Source: Micromonospora sp. WMMD1128 (lineage in GTDB: Bacteria; Actinomycetota; Actinomycetes; Mycobacteriales; Micromonosporaceae). From it: a DNA stretch of 64,000 nt. The position numbers and the translations under genes are program-made. The notes beneath the pieces were generated by a model. That model worked only from the letters and a program-made list of their open reading frames with translations, ran no database searches and was not told the origin of the DNA. The DNA is taken from the NCBI RefSeq assembly GCF_027497235.1, contig NZ_CP114902.1, positions 4,924,001 through 4,988,000 of the forward strand. Direction: 5' to 3'. Positions 8,474 to 20,338 of the stretch are shown here, one piece after another; position 1 is the stretch's first letter; each line of letters starts with the position of its first letter.

Positions 8474-9495
8474 ATCCGGTCGAGGGCGGCGATGGCGACG
8501 CCACGGGCGCCGGCCATGTCGCGGTCGGGGACCAGGGCGAAGGTGGCGAGCGCGCGCTGCTCGTCGCGGAGCACGGTGTGCTCCGCGACGGTGGCGAGGA
8601 ACCAGTCGCGGAACTCCGGCGCCGCCTCCACCACGCCCCCGCCGACGAAGTACGCGTGCGGGTCGGTGAAGTTGGCCGCGATGGTGAACAACCGCCCCAG
8701 CGCCCGGGCCTGCTGGCCGAACACCTGGCGGGCCAGCGGGTCGCCCCGCTCGCCGTGGTCGCGCAGCAGCTTCGCGGCCCGTGCGGGGTCCTCCGCGGCC
8801 AGCGGATGGTCGGGATACCGGGCCAGCCAGTAGGACAACAGGTTGCGCCGGATGGCGGTGAGCGAGGCGACGCTCTCCGCGTCACCGGCGAAGCCGCAGG
8901 CACAGACCGGCACCGGCTGCCCCGGTTCGAGCAGCCCGTCCAGCGGGATGTGCACGTGCCCGAACTCCCCCGCCATGCCGGCCGCGCCGCCGACCACCCG
9001 ACCGCTCTCCACCACGCCCCCACCCAGGCCGGTGCCGACGATCGCGGACACCGACGAGCGTGCCTTCGCGTCCGCGCCGAAGTGCACGTGGTGGGCGTAG
9101 AGGGCGGCGGCGTTGCCGTCGTTGGCGTACACCACCGGCAGGCCGAGCCGCCGCTCCAACGCGCCGCGCACGTCGTAGCCCCGCCAGGCCGGCTGGGCGA
9201 AGTTCGTCGACCCGCGCGAGGAGATCACCCCGGTGGCGCTCGCCGGGCCGGGCGTGTCCAGGCCGACCGCGCGCACCAGCTCCCGGGGCACCCCGGTGTG
9301 TGCGAGCACGCCGTCGAACGCCCGCGCGAGGGCCTCGATCGCCGCCTCCGGGCCGGCGCCGACCTCGCTCGGGATCTCCAGCAGCCCGTCCACCAGGAAC
9401 CGGCCGTCGACCGTCAGCACGGTGGCGTTGTTGCTCGTGCCGCCGTTGTCCAGCCCCACCACCACCGGCACCTCTGCGCTGCCCACCGCCGCCAC
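8452..9495 (-). CDS. ROK family sugar kinase-like protein
   Basis: 347 aa, single ROK domain, no N-terminal DNA-binding helix, so an enzyme type and not a repressor. ATP-binding loop VGLDNGGTSNNATV, catalytic Asp in VVYANDGNAAAL, and AGEFGHVHIP are present. The zinc motif is CACGFAGDAES, where the usual CxCGxxGCxE has Asp instead of the third Cys, so zinc binding may be altered. The last residues, MKGGAPA, and the stop codon come from the palindromic repeat. Substrate unknown (glucose or N-acetylsugar kinases are typical). Confidence 0.87.
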   Translation of the reverse strand: MAAVGSAEVPVVVGLDNGGTSNNATVLTVDGRFLVDGLLEIPSEVGAGPEAAIEALARAFDGVLAHTGVPRELVRAVGLDTPGPASATGVISSRGSTNFAQPAWRGYDVRGALERRLGLPVVYANDGNAAALYAHHVHFGADAKARSSVSAIVGTGLGGGVVESGRVVGGAAGMAGEFGHVHIPLDGLLEPGQPVPVCACGFAGDAESVASLTAIRRNLLSYWLARYPDHPLAAEDPARAAKLLRDHGERGDPLARQVFGQQARALGRLFTIAANFTDPHAYFVGGGVVEAAPEFRDWFLATVAEHTVLRDEQRALATFALVPDRDMAGARGVAIAALDRMKGGAPA

Positions 9496-9553
9496 CTCCC
9501 CGCCGAGCCTGACCTGAGGTTAGTTCCCGGCGGGTCCACCCGCCACGCGGAGA

Positions 9554-10345
9554 TCAGCCGGGACGGCGCGCGGTCACGGCGGTGGCCTCCCGCTCCTCGT
9601 CGCGCACCACTGTCGGATCGAGCCCGGCGACGCGGAGCACCGCGCAGAGCGTCGGGGCCTGCTCGACGCTCACCTCGACCGCCAGGTGCCCGCCCGGGGC
9701 CAGCCACTCGGCCGCGCCGGCGGCCACCCGACGCAGCACCGCCAGCCCGTCCGCGCCGCCGTCGAGCGCCACCGGGGCCTCGTGCAGCCGCGCCTCGGCC
9801 GGCAGCGTCGCCACCGCGCCGCTCGGCACGTACGGGGCGTTCGCCACCACCAGGTCCAGCCGGCCCCGCCGGTCGGCGGGCACCGCGTCGAACAGGTCGC
9901 CCTGGTAGACCGGCACGCCCAGCGGGTCGAGGTTGCGCCGGGCGCAGGCCACCGCCACCGGGTCGATGTCGGCGGCGGCCAGCCAGCGGGGCGCCAGCCG
10001 CTCGTGCAGCACCAGCGCGGCGGCGCCGGAGCCGCAGCACAGGTCGAGCACCGCCGGCGCCGGCCCGGCGACCGCCACCGCCGCGTCGACGAGCAGCGCG
10101 GTACGCCCGCGCGGGACGAAGACGCCGGGGTGGACGACGACCCGCCGCCCGCAGAACTCGGCCCACCCGAGCAGGTGCTCCAACGGCAGGCCGGCGACGC
10201 GGCGGTCGACGAGGAAGGTCAGTGCCCGCGCCGAGTCGGCGGCGGCGATCAGCAGGTCCGCCTCGTCCTCGGCGAAGACGCAACCGGCGGCGCGCAGCCG
10301 GCGGACGAGGGCGGGACGGTCGGGAGTGAACACGGTGGATGCCAT
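9554..10345 (-). CDS. PrmC-like protein N5-glutamine methyltransferase
   Basis: 263 aa. It has the PrmC/HemK layout: helical N-terminal part (residues 1-60), GVFVPRGRTALLVD, SAM-binding VLDLCCGSGAAALVL, acidic loop AADIDPVAVACARRN, and the catalytic motif as NAPYVPSG where canonical PrmC has NPPY. This group is usually annotated putative PrmC-related methyltransferase, distinct from the PrmC encoded near prfA; the target is unknown. ATG start with AAAGG upstream. Confidence 0.82.
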   Translation of the reverse strand: MASTVFTPDRPALVRRLRAAGCVFAEDEADLLIAAADSARALTFLVDRRVAGLPLEHLLGWAEFCGRRVVVHPGVFVPRGRTALLVDAAVAVAGPAPAVLDLCCGSGAAALVLHERLAPRWLAAADIDPVAVACARRNLDPLGVPVYQGDLFDAVPADRRGRLDLVVANAPYVPSGAVATLPAEARLHEAPVALDGGADGLAVLRRVAAGAAEWLAPGGHLAVEVSVEQAPTLCAVLRVAGLDPTVVRDEEREATAVTARRPG

Positions 10346-10517
10346 GGCAAGCCTTTCGGGGAACGCTCGACGGCGCCCCCGGCGTCGCCTCAGCCCCGGG
10401 GCGACACGGACTCGGAGGGAGCGCCGGTCCTCTGCTTGTGGATCGGACTCACCTCCTCGCGTCGGGGCCGCACGGGCCGTGGCTGCCCGTCACGATAGCG
10501 GAGCGCGCGGCCCGGCG

Positions 10518-11636
10518 TCAGCCCGTGGCGGCGTCGAGCGCCGCGGCCACGTCGGCGACCAGGTCGACGCTGTCCTCGATGCCGCAGGAGAGCCGCACGA
10601 AACCGGGCGGGGTGTCGTCGCCCCACTGGGCCCGCCGGTCGGCCGTGGTGTGCAGCCCGCCGAAGGAGGTGGCGGCGGCCACCAGGCGGGACGCGTCGAG
10701 GAAGCGGGCCACCCGGTCGGCGTCGCCCAGGTCGAAGGAGAGCACGCCGGGCATCCGCCGCATCTGCGCCGACGCCACCGGGTACGCCGGGTCCGCCGGC
10801 CGCCCCGGCCAGCGCAGGCCGGTGACGTCCGGTCGGCCGGCGAGCAACCCGGCCAGGGCCTCGGCGTTGGCGCTCTGCCGGGCCAGCCGCAGGTCGACGG
10901 TGGCCAGCGACCGGTGGGCCAGCCAGCAGTCGAACGCGCCGGGCACCCCGCCGGTGGTGGTCCGCCAGGCGGTCACCGCGTCGCGCAGCGCGACCTCGCG
11001 CGTCGCCACGTAGCCGAGCAGCAGGTCGGAGTGGCCGGTGAGCGCCTTCGTGCCGGACGCGACCACCACGTCCGCGCCGAGGTCCAGCGGACGCTGGCCG
11101 AGCGGCGTCGCGGTGGTGTTGTCGACCGCCAGCAGCGCGCCCGCGGCGTGTGCCGCGGTGGCCAGCGCCGGCACGTCGGCGACGTCGAGCCCGGGGTTCG
11201 CCGGCGTCTCCAGCAACACCAGCCGGACGCCGTCGAACGACGGGTACGGCCCGGCGGTCGGCACGAAGCCGACGCGCACCCCGACGCGCTCCAGCGTGTC
11301 GGTGGCGAACGCCCGCACCGGGAAGTAGCCGTCGGCGGGGAGCAACACGGTGTCACCGGGGCGCAGCACGGTCAGCAGCAGCCCGGTGATGGCCGCCTGG
11401 CCGCTGGCGAAGACCCGGCAGTCGCCGCCCTCCAACTCGCCGATCGCCGCCTCCAGGAGCCGGCGGGTCGGGTTGTCCGGCCGCCCGTACCCGTCGGGGG
11501 CCGCCGCCGGCCCGCGCCACGGGTCCAGGTGGTAGGGCGCGGCGAAGACCGGGCCGGGCAGGAACGGCCGGCCGGGCGCGGGCTCGGGCAGCCCGGCGTG
11601 CACGCTGCGGGTGCCGTCTCCCCAGTCGGCACTCAC
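10518..11636 (-). CDS. cystathionine gamma-lyase-type PLP enzyme
   Basis: 372 aa, Cys/Met metabolism PLP family (fold type I). The PLP lysine lies in [29 protein letters not shown] at the N-terminus, [22 protein letters not shown] and [11 protein letters not shown], and the C-terminal [18 protein letters not shown] are typical. Likely reaction: cystathionine to cysteine, but gamma-synthase and methionine gamma-lyase share this scaffold. The GTG start overlaps the gpsA stop as GTGA, implying translational coupling, an unusual partner for gpsA. Confidence 0.85.
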   Translation of the reverse strand: MSADWGDGTRSVHAGLPEPAPGRPFLPGPVFAAPYHLDPWRGPAAAPDGYGRPDNPTRRLLEAAIGELEGGDCRVFASGQAAITGLLLTVLRPGDTVLLPADGYFPVRAFATDTLERVGVRVGFVPTAGPYPSFDGVRLVLLETPANPGLDVADVPALATAAHAAGALLAVDNTTATPLGQRPLDLGADVVVASGTKALTGHSDLLLGYVATREVALRDAVTAWRTTTGGVPGAFDCWLAHRSLATVDLRLARQSANAEALAGLLAGRPDVTGLRWPGRPADPAYPVASAQMRRMPGVLSFDLGDADRVARFLDASRLVAAATSFGGLHTTADRRAQWGDDTPPGFVRLSCGIEDSVDLVADVAAALDAATG

Positions 11637-12640
11637 TCGTACGACTCCGGCTTGGCGGTGCGGCTCATCAGCGCGTCCACGGCCAGGCGCGGGTCCATCC
11701 CCTCGTGGCAGATCCGCTCGATCTGCTCGGTGATCGGCATCTCCACCCCGTGCGCCCGGGCCAGGTCCCGGATGGCCAGGCAGCTCTTCACGCCCTCGGC
11801 GGTCTGCCTGGTGGCCGCCTGAGCCTGCTCCAGCGTCTCGCCCCGGCCCAGGTGCTCGCCGAAGGTGCGGTTGCGGGCCAGCGGCGAGGAGCAGGAGGCG
11901 ACCAGGTCGCCCATGCCGGCCAGCCCGGCGAAGGTGATCGGGTCGGCGCCGAGCGCCACGCCCAGGCGGGCGGTCTCGGCCAGGCCGCGGGTCATCAGCA
12001 TGGCCCGGGTGTTGTCGCCGAAGCCCATCGCGGTGGCGATGCCGTACGACAGCGCGATCACGTTCTTCACCGCCCCGCCCAGCTCGCAGCCGATCACGTC
12101 GTCGTTGGTGTACGGGCGGAGGTAGGGCGTCCGGATCGACGCCTGGACCAGCGCCGTACGCCGGCTGTCGGTGCCGGCGACCACGGTGGCGGCCGGCTGC
12201 TCGGCGGCGATCTCCGGGGCCAGGTTCGGTCCGGAGACGACGACCACGCGGTCGGCCGGCACCCCGGCCGTCTCCACGATCACCTGACTCATCCGCTTGG
12301 TGGTGCCCAGCTCGATGCCCTTCATCAGGGACACGAGCGTGGCGTCGGGCGCCAGGTGGGGCGTCCACTCGGCGAGGTTGCCGCGCAGCGTCTGCGACGG
12401 CACCGAGAGCACCACCACCTCGGCGCCCTCGATCGCCTCGGCGGCGTCGCCGGTGGCGGTGACCCGCTCGGGCAGGCGCACGTCCGGCAGGTACTCCGGG
12501 TTGTGCCGCCCGGTCCGGATCGCCTCCGCCACCGCGGCGCGGCGGGCCAGCACGGTCACGTCCCGCCCGGCGTCGGCGAGGATCTTGGCGAACGCGGTCC
12601 CCCAGGACCCCGCGCCGAGCACCGCGACGTGCCCGCTCAT
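11633..12640 (-). CDS. gpsA: NAD(P)-dependent glycerol-3-phosphate dehydrogenase
   Basis: 335 aa; reduces dihydroxyacetone phosphate to sn-glycerol-3-phosphate for phospholipids. The Rossmann start [28 protein letters not shown], the catalytic-Lys helix [16 protein letters not shown] and [19 protein letters not shown] are all present. The ATG overlaps the stop of the upstream acyltransferase (ATGA) and its own stop overlaps the next start, so plsC-gpsA-lyase form one coupled operon. Pairing with the acyltransferase that uses its product is functionally coherent. Confidence 0.97.
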   Translation of the reverse strand: MSGHVAVLGAGSWGTAFAKILADAGRDVTVLARRAAVAEAIRTGRHNPEYLPDVRLPERVTATGDAAEAIEGAEVVVLSVPSQTLRGNLAEWTPHLAPDATLVSLMKGIELGTTKRMSQVIVETAGVPADRVVVVSGPNLAPEIAAEQPAATVVAGTDSRRTALVQASIRTPYLRPYTNDDVIGCELGGAVKNVIALSYGIATAMGFGDNTRAMLMTRGLAETARLGVALGADPITFAGLAGMGDLVASCSSPLARNRTFGEHLGRGETLEQAQAATRQTAEGVKSCLAIRDLARAHGVEMPITEQIERICHEGMDPRLAVDALMSRTAKPESYE

Positions 12641-13362
12641 TCGGCGACCTCCGGCGTGCCGGTGCGGGCCGGCCGCTGCCAGAGCGGCGGTGGTGTGCCG
12701 CCGCGGATCTCCGCGACCAGATCCCGGATCCGCAGCATGATGGTGTCCGTCATCTCCTCCAGGATCGCCCGGGTCGGCGTGGCGCCGGCCCACCGGCCCA
12801 GGTCGACAGGCGGCCCGGCGACCACCGTCACCGGGGTACGCGGGCGCAGCCCGATCCGGGCCGTGCGGGGGTCGAACATCCGCTCCGGTCCGACCATGGC
12901 CACCGGGATCACCGGGGCGCCGGTGGCCAGCGCCAGCCGGGCCGCGCCGGTCTTGCCCTTCATCGGCCACAGGTCCGGCTCCCGGGTGGTGGTGCCCTCC
13001 GGGTAGATCACCACGGCGCCTCCCTCGTCCAGCGCGGCGATCAGCTTGTCCAGCGACTTGACCGCCTCGACGCTGCCCCGCTCGACCGGGATCTGCTTGC
13101 ACCGGTGCAGGATCCAGCCGACCACCGGCACCCGGAACACGCTTGCCTTGCCGAGGAACTGCGGCCAGCGCCCGGCGTCGTGGATGAAGTGCGCGGAGAC
13201 CAGCGGGTCGGCGTGCGAGATGTGGTTGGGCACGATGATGATGCCGCCGTCGCGCCGCAGGTGCTCCATGCCCCGCCAGGTGCGCCGGGTCCAGACGGTC
13301 AACACCGGCTTCACCAGCACCACGGCGAACCGTTGCCAGAATCCCAGCCTCCGCGGTGCCAC
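12637..13362 (-). CDS. 1-acylglycerol-3-phosphate O-acyltransferase (PlsC-like)
   Basis: 241 aa. The acyltransferase motifs are NHISHADPL (HX4D catalytic pair), the substrate-binding strand [19 protein letters not shown] (motif III) and [11 protein letters not shown] hydrophobic N-terminal stretch suggests membrane association. It acylates lysophosphatidate to phosphatidate, downstream of GpsA, whose gene it overlaps by 4 bp. GTG start at 13362. Confidence 0.93.
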   Translation of the reverse strand: MAPRRLGFWQRFAVVLVKPVLTVWTRRTWRGMEHLRRDGGIIIVPNHISHADPLVSAHFIHDAGRWPQFLGKASVFRVPVVGWILHRCKQIPVERGSVEAVKSLDKLIAALDEGGAVVIYPEGTTTREPDLWPMKGKTGAARLALATGAPVIPVAMVGPERMFDPRTARIGLRPRTPVTVVAGPPVDLGRWAGATPTRAILEEMTDTIMLRIRDLVAEIRGGTPPPLWQRPARTGTPEVAE

Positions 13363-13467
13363 CCTGCCTCCTCGTTCCGCCCCACGCGCCCCGGGAGAGA
13401 ATCATGCCTGCTCGCCCCCGGTCCGGCCAGTGCGGGTGCCACCGCCCCCGCTGGCAGGATGGTCACC

Positions 13468-14304
13468 GTGCCTGAGCCGAGCTGGACCGTGGTGATGCCG
13501 GTGAAGCGCCTCGGGGCGGCGAAGAGCCGCCTGCGGGGCGCGCTGCCCGGCGTACCCCATGAGGAACTGGCGCTGGCCCTAGCGGCCGACACGGTCGGCG
13601 CGGCGCTCGCGTGTCCGGTGGTCGGTCGGGTGCTCGTGGTCACCGACGACCCGCGGGTGACCGCGGCGGTGACCGCGGCGGGCGCCCGGGTCGCGACTGA
13701 CCCGGCGGCCGGGCTCAACGCGGCCTTCCGGCACGGCGCGGAGGTGGCCGGGCCGCGCGCCGCGGTGGCCGGCGTCACCGCGGACCTGCCCGCGCTGCGC
13801 CCGGCCGAGCTGGCCGCGGCGCTGCGCGCGGCCGAGGGGGTACGCGGGTTCGCGGCCGACGCCCCGGGCGACGGCACCGTGTTGCTGGCCGCGCCGGCCG
13901 GGGTGCCGCTGGCGCCCCGGTTCGGGCCCGGATCGGCTGCCGCGCACGCGGCGAGCGGGGCGCTGCCGCTGGTCGGCGACTGGCCCAGCCTGCGCCGGGA
14001 CGTGGACACCGCGGCCGACCTGGCCACCGCCGTCGGGCTCGGGGTGGGTCCGCGCACGGGCGCGCTGCTGGCCCGGCGTGACGTCCCGGTCCGGTACGGT
14101 GCTGGCATGCAGGGCACGGTGGCCACCTTCGACGCGTCGACCCGCAGCGGGGTGCTGCTGCTCGACGACGGGACCGAGCTGGCCTTCCCGGCCCGCGCCT
14201 TCGACGCCTCCGGGCTGCGCCTGCTGCGGCTCGGGCAGCGGGTGCGGGTGGAGCGGGACGCCGCCGGCGAGATCATCCGGGTGACCCTGCCGACAATGGC
14301 CTGA
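13468..14304 (+). CDS. cofC: CofC/FbiD guanylyltransferase with C-terminal cold-shock-like domain
   Basis: 278 aa. Residues about 1-205 form the CofC/FbiD nucleotidyltransferase (WTVVMPVKRLGAAKSRLRG, VLVVTDDPRV, GLNAAFRHGAE, GVTADLPALRP), which makes the lactyl- or phosphoenolpyruvyl-GMP intermediate of F420. From about residue 214 the frame continues without a stop into MQGTVATFDASTRSGVLLLDDG, a cold-shock/OB-fold-like sequence of about 65 aa with an internal Met. This is a fusion or a merged neighbour gene. Start GTG 13468 has AGGA 8 nt upstream; ATG 13459 is possible. It lies before ppk1, as in mycobacteria. Confidence 0.88.
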   Translation: MPEPSWTVVMPVKRLGAAKSRLRGALPGVPHEELALALAADTVGAALACPVVGRVLVVTDDPRVTAAVTAAGARVATDPAAGLNAAFRHGAEVAGPRAAVAGVTADLPALRPAELAAALRAAEGVRGFAADAPGDGTVLLAAPAGVPLAPRFGPGSAAAHAASGALPLVGDWPSLRRDVDTAADLATAVGLGVGPRTGALLARRDVPVRYGAGMQGTVATFDASTRSGVLLLDDGTELAFPARAFDASGLRLLRLGQRVRVERDAAGEIIRVTLPTMA

Positions 14305-14358
14305 CCGACCTGGCCGGAGTTCATTTTCTGTTCACCCTCGTCAGGGAATCATGAAGAG

Positions 14359-16653
<2,295 letters not shown>

Positions 16654-16680
16654 GCGGGTCGGGCGGCATACGGTGATCCG

Positions 16681-17562
16681 ATGAGCGATGACGAGCCGGT
16701 GCGGATCCGGGCGGCGGGCGGGGTCGTCTGGCGCCCGGGTCCCACCGGCGTCGAGATCTGCCTGGTGCACCGGCCCCGGTACGGCGACTGGTCGCTGCCG
16801 AAGGGCAAGTTGGACGCCGGCGAGCACCCGCTTGTGGCCGCCGTGCGGGAGGTGGCCGAGGAGACCGACGTCCGGGCGGTGCCGCAGGTGCGGCTGCCCA
16901 CGGTCCGCTACCGCAGCGAGGGCCGCGCCAAGGCGGTCGACTGGTGGTCGATGCGGGCCGTCGGCAGCGGTGGCTTCCAGCCCGACACCGAGGTGGACGA
17001 GGTGGCCTGGTTCCCGGTCGACGCCGCGGCCCGCCGGGTCAGCTACCCGCACGACGCCGAGGTGATCGGCGCGTTCGCGGCGCTGCCGCCGGTCACCGCG
17101 ACGGTGCTGCTGGTCCGGCACGCGCACGCCGGCAGGCGGGGCACCTGGTCCGGTCCGGACGACGGCCGGCCGCTCGATGCCGAGGGCTGGGCGCAGGCCC
17201 GGGCCCTGGTCCCGCTGGTGGCCCTGGTCCGCCCGGCGCGCCTGCTCTCCGCGTCGGCCCGCCGGTGCGTGCAGACGCTGGATCCGGCGGCGGCCCGGCT
17301 GGACCTGCCGATCGAGGTCTGCGGCGACCTGGACGAGCCGAAGCCGGGCCAGCAGGCCGCGGAGTGCGCGCTTGCCGCCGCCGCGCGGCTGGCCGCGTTG
17401 GCCGACGCCGCCGAGTCGGTGGCGGTGTGCAGCCAGGGCAAGGTGATTCCGGGCGCGCTGGAACGGCTCACCGGCCGCGCCGACGACTTCACCACCGCCA
17501 AGGGCGGCGGCTGGCTGCTCGCGTTCACCGGCGACCGCCTCCTCACCCCCGACCGGTTGTAA
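16681..17562 (+). CDS. mutT1: MutT1-like Nudix hydrolase with histidine phosphatase domain
   Basis: 293 aa, two domains. Residues about 5-135 are Nudix, with the box GKLDAGEHPLVAAVREVAEETDV (all catalytic Glu kept). Residues about 140-290 are a phosphoglycerate-mutase-like domain starting LLVRHAHAG (RHx catalytic motif). This is the mycobacterial MutT1 architecture, which cleans oxidised nucleotides (8-oxo-GTP/dGTP, diadenosine polyphosphates). A TACGGT box 6 nt before the ATG suggests a leaderless mRNA. The stop codon lies in the start of palindromic repeat copy B. Confidence 0.92.
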   Translation: MSDDEPVRIRAAGGVVWRPGPTGVEICLVHRPRYGDWSLPKGKLDAGEHPLVAAVREVAEETDVRAVPQVRLPTVRYRSEGRAKAVDWWSMRAVGSGGFQPDTEVDEVAWFPVDAAARRVSYPHDAEVIGAFAALPPVTATVLLVRHAHAGRRGTWSGPDDGRPLDAEGWAQARALVPLVALVRPARLLSASARRCVQTLDPAAARLDLPIEVCGDLDEPKPGQQAAECALAAAARLAALADAAESVAVCSQGKVIPGALERLTGRADDFTTAKGGGWLLAFTGDRLLTPDRL

Positions 17563-17643
17563 GGCGGGGGCCCCGCTTAACGCATTCGGTATAGGCGGGG
17601 CCCCCGCTTAACCCCGCCGGTTAAGCGGGGCCCCCGCCTAACG
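17559..17643. repeat. GC palindromic repeat, copy B (three arms)
   Basis: Three consecutive arms (GTAAGGCGGGGGCCCCGCTTAAC, ATAGGCGGGGCCCCCGCTTAAC, GGTTAAGCGGGGCCCCCGCCTAAC) between the convergent mutT1 and EEP genes. It supplies stop codons to both: TAA of mutT1 and TAG of the minus-strand gene. One arm more than other copies. Confidence 0.93.
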
Positions 17644-19560
17644 CGCAGGCGGGCCGGGCAGCGCCACCGTGACCCGGACCGGGAGGTGGTCGCTGGCCTC
17701 GGTGCGCGGGGCGCCCGCCTCGCCGGTCGTCAGGCCCGGCGAGACGAAGACGTGGTCGATCTGGGTGCGCGGCTCGTCCGCCGGGCTGGTCCACAGCGGC
17801 CGGGCCGCGGCCAGCGCGTCCGCCAGGCCGGCGCGGGTGAACTCGGCGAACGCCGCATCGTCCGGCTCGGTGTTCAGGTCGCCGCCGAGCACCAGCGGCC
17901 GGCCGGCCGCGTACCCGCGGGCGAACGCGGCCACCTCCCGGGCCTGCTCCACCGGGTCCCGACCGGGTGGCGGTTGCAGGTGGGTGGCGACCACGGCCAG
18001 CTCGCGACCGCCGAGGTCGAGCGTGACGCCGAGGGCCTGCGCGCCGGTCGGTGCGCCGTGCCCGGCCAGCGCGCGGCTCCGGGCGGAGCGCGCCGGAAAG
18101 CGGCTGAGCACCGCGTCGCCCCAGAGCGGGTCGGCGGCGGGCGCGAAGACGTACGGCATCCGCAGCAGGGCCGCCAACAGCGCCAGCGTGTCGTGGCCGC
18201 CGTTGAGCCACCAGCCCCGGTCGACCTCGCTGAGCAGCACCACGTCCGCCCCGCGCAGCACCCGGGCCACCGCGTCGAGGTCCAACCGGCCGTCCAGGCC
18301 GAAACCCATCCGGATGTTGTACGCGGCCACCCGGATCACGGCCGGTGGGCTCACCGGTCGCGGCGCGGGTGGCGGCGGGCGATGGAACAGCGGCCCGAAC
18401 GCGGTCAGCAGCACCAGCGCGAAGGTGCTCCACCGCCGGGCCGGCTCGGACAGCGCCACCGGCGACCAGGGCGGCCCGGCCAGCGCCACCAGAACGACGA
18501 GGACCGCCGTGACGATCGGTACCCACCCGTTGGGGTACCCCAGGTCGTAGGCGGCGTAGTAGACCACCGTGGCCACCGCGAAGACCACCATCCCGACGGC
18601 CGCCGCGCGACCGCGCCGCTGCGCCGCCCGCGCTCCCGTGACCTGGTCGCCGGCCCCGGCCGCGTCGGTGAGCGCCAGGCAGCCCCCGAGTCCGGCGGCG
18701 GTGAGCAGGTACGCCGGCACGAGCCGCCCGGCCGCGAACAGCACCGCCCCGGCGAACACGGCGACCGGCCAGAGCACCCGCGCCAGCCGGGCAGGTGGCC
18801 GGTACAGGGCGGCCAGCAGGAACAGCGCGACTGCGAACGCGCCGAGCGGCGCGGCGCCGCCAGGCGCGTGGGACAGGCCGGGAAAGCCGGACGAGCCGGT
18901 GCCCGAGGCGGCGGCCCATACCGCCGGGGCGAGCGCGATCTGGTTGGCCAGCAACAGCGCCGGACCGCACAGCAACCACGCCCGACGCCCGTCCGTCGAC
19001 GGCGGCGGTGCCGGGTCGGACCCGGACGACGCCGATGTCCCGGGCCGTTGCCACGACCCCAGCGCGGTGGCGGCCAGGAACGACAGCACCAGCAGGCAGC
19101 TCAGGGTCCAGCCGCTCGTCCCGCCGCGCCAGATCAGATCCTCGGTGCCGAGCAGGGCGTGCCCGGTTGCCTGTCCGGCCAGGCCGAGCGCCAGCCCGGG
19201 AACCGGCCGGTCCACAAGCGCCGCGGTGGCGGCGAGCCAGACCAGGCCGGCGAGCAGCCCGACACACGCGAGCCAGAGCTGCGCCGCGCCGCCCGGTCCG
19301 GCGGTCAGCGCCAGCCGGGCGGCGGCGAGCACGCCGGCCGCGGCGAGGCCGACCGGGCGGGCGCCGAGCCGGCGTACGAGGGTGGGCGCGGCCAGGGCGA
19401 GCACGAACCAGCCGAGCGCGAAGGCGCCCAACATCTCGGCGGGAGTTTCGGCGGCCCGGCCGAAGAGGGTGATGACCGACGGGAGCCAGACCCGCAGCAC
19501 GTCCAGCAGAACCGCGACGCCCAGGGCGAGCGTGAGGGTGGAGAGGTGACGGTGCCGCAC
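17638..19560 (-). CDS. polytopic membrane protein with C-terminal endonuclease/exonuclease/phosphatase domain
   Basis: 640 aa. About ten hydrophobic segments fill residues 1-370 (for example LTLALGVAVLLDVL, ALGWFVLALAAP, FALVLLTAFGPLF). The C-terminal 250 aa are an EEP (DNase I-like) domain: VAAYNIRMGF, LLSEVDRGWW, VVATHLQPPPGRDP, LGGDLNTEPDD and ASDHLPVRV, covering the Asn, Glu, Asp-His catalytic set. The substrate is unknown and the domain probably faces outside. GTG start with AGAAGAGG upstream. The stop codon TAG lies inside the palindromic repeat. Confidence 0.85.
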   Translation of the reverse strand: MRHRHLSTLTLALGVAVLLDVLRVWLPSVITLFGRAAETPAEMLGAFALGWFVLALAAPTLVRRLGARPVGLAAAGVLAAARLALTAGPGGAAQLWLACVGLLAGLVWLAATAALVDRPVPGLALGLAGQATGHALLGTEDLIWRGGTSGWTLSCLLVLSFLAATALGSWQRPGTSASSGSDPAPPPSTDGRRAWLLCGPALLLANQIALAPAVWAAASGTGSSGFPGLSHAPGGAAPLGAFAVALFLLAALYRPPARLARVLWPVAVFAGAVLFAAGRLVPAYLLTAAGLGGCLALTDAAGAGDQVTGARAAQRRGRAAAVGMVVFAVATVVYYAAYDLGYPNGWVPIVTAVLVVLVALAGPPWSPVALSEPARRWSTFALVLLTAFGPLFHRPPPPAPRPVSPPAVIRVAAYNIRMGFGLDGRLDLDAVARVLRGADVVLLSEVDRGWWLNGGHDTLALLAALLRMPYVFAPAADPLWGDAVLSRFPARSARSRALAGHGAPTGAQALGVTLDLGGRELAVVATHLQPPPGRDPVEQAREVAAFARGYAAGRPLVLGGDLNTEPDDAAFAEFTRAGLADALAAARPLWTSPADEPRTQIDHVFVSPGLTTGEAGAPRTEASDHLPVRVTVALPGPPAR

Positions 19561-19645
19561 GGGCGCCTCTTCTCGTGACCGGCGGGGGTTTCGGCACGGC
19601 GATTCTGCGGGCCGGTGCGGCGGCCGGTCAACGCGTACCCACGCA

Positions 19646-19679
19646 CGAGGGCGCCCACCGCGAACGGTGGGCGCCCTCG
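19646..19679 (-). terminator. hup terminator
   Basis: A perfect 15-bp stem (CGAGGGCGCCCACCG, 19646-19660, with 19665-19679) and CGAA tetraloop, 15 nt after the hup stop. Confidence 0.85.
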
Positions 19680-19693
19680 GGTGGGCCGTCCGG

Positions 19694-20338
19694 TCAGCGT
19701 CGGCTGGCGGCCTTCTTGGCCGGCGCCTTCTTCGCCGCCGTGGTCTTCTTGGCGGTTGCGGACTTCGCCGCGGTCGTCTTCTTGGCCGCGGTCGTCTTCT
19801 TCGCCGCGGTCGTCTTCTTCGCCGCGGTCGTCTTCTTGGCCGTGGCGGACTTCGCCGCGGTCGTCTTCTTCGCCGCCGCGGCCGTCTTGGTCGCGGCGGT
19901 CTTCTTGGCCGGCGCGGCCTTCTTGCTCGCGGTGGTCTTGGTGGCCTTCGCCGCCGTGGTCTTCTTGGCGGCCCCGGTGGTCTTCGCCGCCGTGGTCTTC
20001 TTCGCCGCCGTGGTCTTGGCGGCTCCGGTGGTCTTCTTCGCGGCGCTGGTGTCCTTCGGAACCTTGCCGCTGGCCACCATCTCCTTGAAGCCCGCACCCG
20101 CCCGGAAGGTCGGGACGGAGGTCTTCTTGACCTTCACCGCCTCGCCGGTCCGCGGGTTGCGAGCTGTTCGGGCCCCCCGAACGCGCTTCTCGAACGCTCC
20201 GAAACCGGTGATCGCCACCTTCTCGCCCTTGGTGACCGCCGCCTGGACCTCAGCGAGAACCGCGTCGAGCGCGGCCGTCGCCGTTTTCCGGTCCCCCAGG
20301 CGAACGGCGAGCGCCTCGATGAGCTCGGCCTTGTTCAC
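19694..20338 (-). CDS. hup: HU-family nucleoid protein with Lys/Ala/Thr-rich tail
   Basis: 214 aa. Residues 1-90 are HU (NKAELIEALAVRLGD, VAITGFGAFEKRVRG, ARNPRTGEAVKVKK, VPTFRAGAGFKEMV). Residues about 95-214 are a disordered tail made of KKTTAAK and KSATAKK repeats ending KAASRR, like mycobacterial HupB and Streptomyces HupS. The tail binds DNA non-specifically and is acetylated in mycobacteria. GTG start with GGAGGAA upstream. It lies just downstream of leuCD, the same order as M. tuberculosis. Confidence 0.96.
   Translation of the reverse strand: MNKAELIEALAVRLGDRKTATAALDAVLAEVQAAVTKGEKVAITGFGAFEKRVRGARTARNPRTGEAVKVKKTSVPTFRAGAGFKEMVASGKVPKDTSAAKKTTGAAKTTAAKKTTAAKTTGAAKKTTAAKATKTTASKKAAPAKKTAATKTAAAAKKTTAAKSATAKKTTAAKKTTAAKKTTAAKKTTAAKSATAKKTTAAKKAPAKKAASRR

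Noticed and set aside
19694..20060. Short DNA repeats (about 15-30 bp) in the 3' half of hup.
   Set aside because: They encode the Lys/Ala/Thr tail typical of actinobacterial HU and need no separate explanation.
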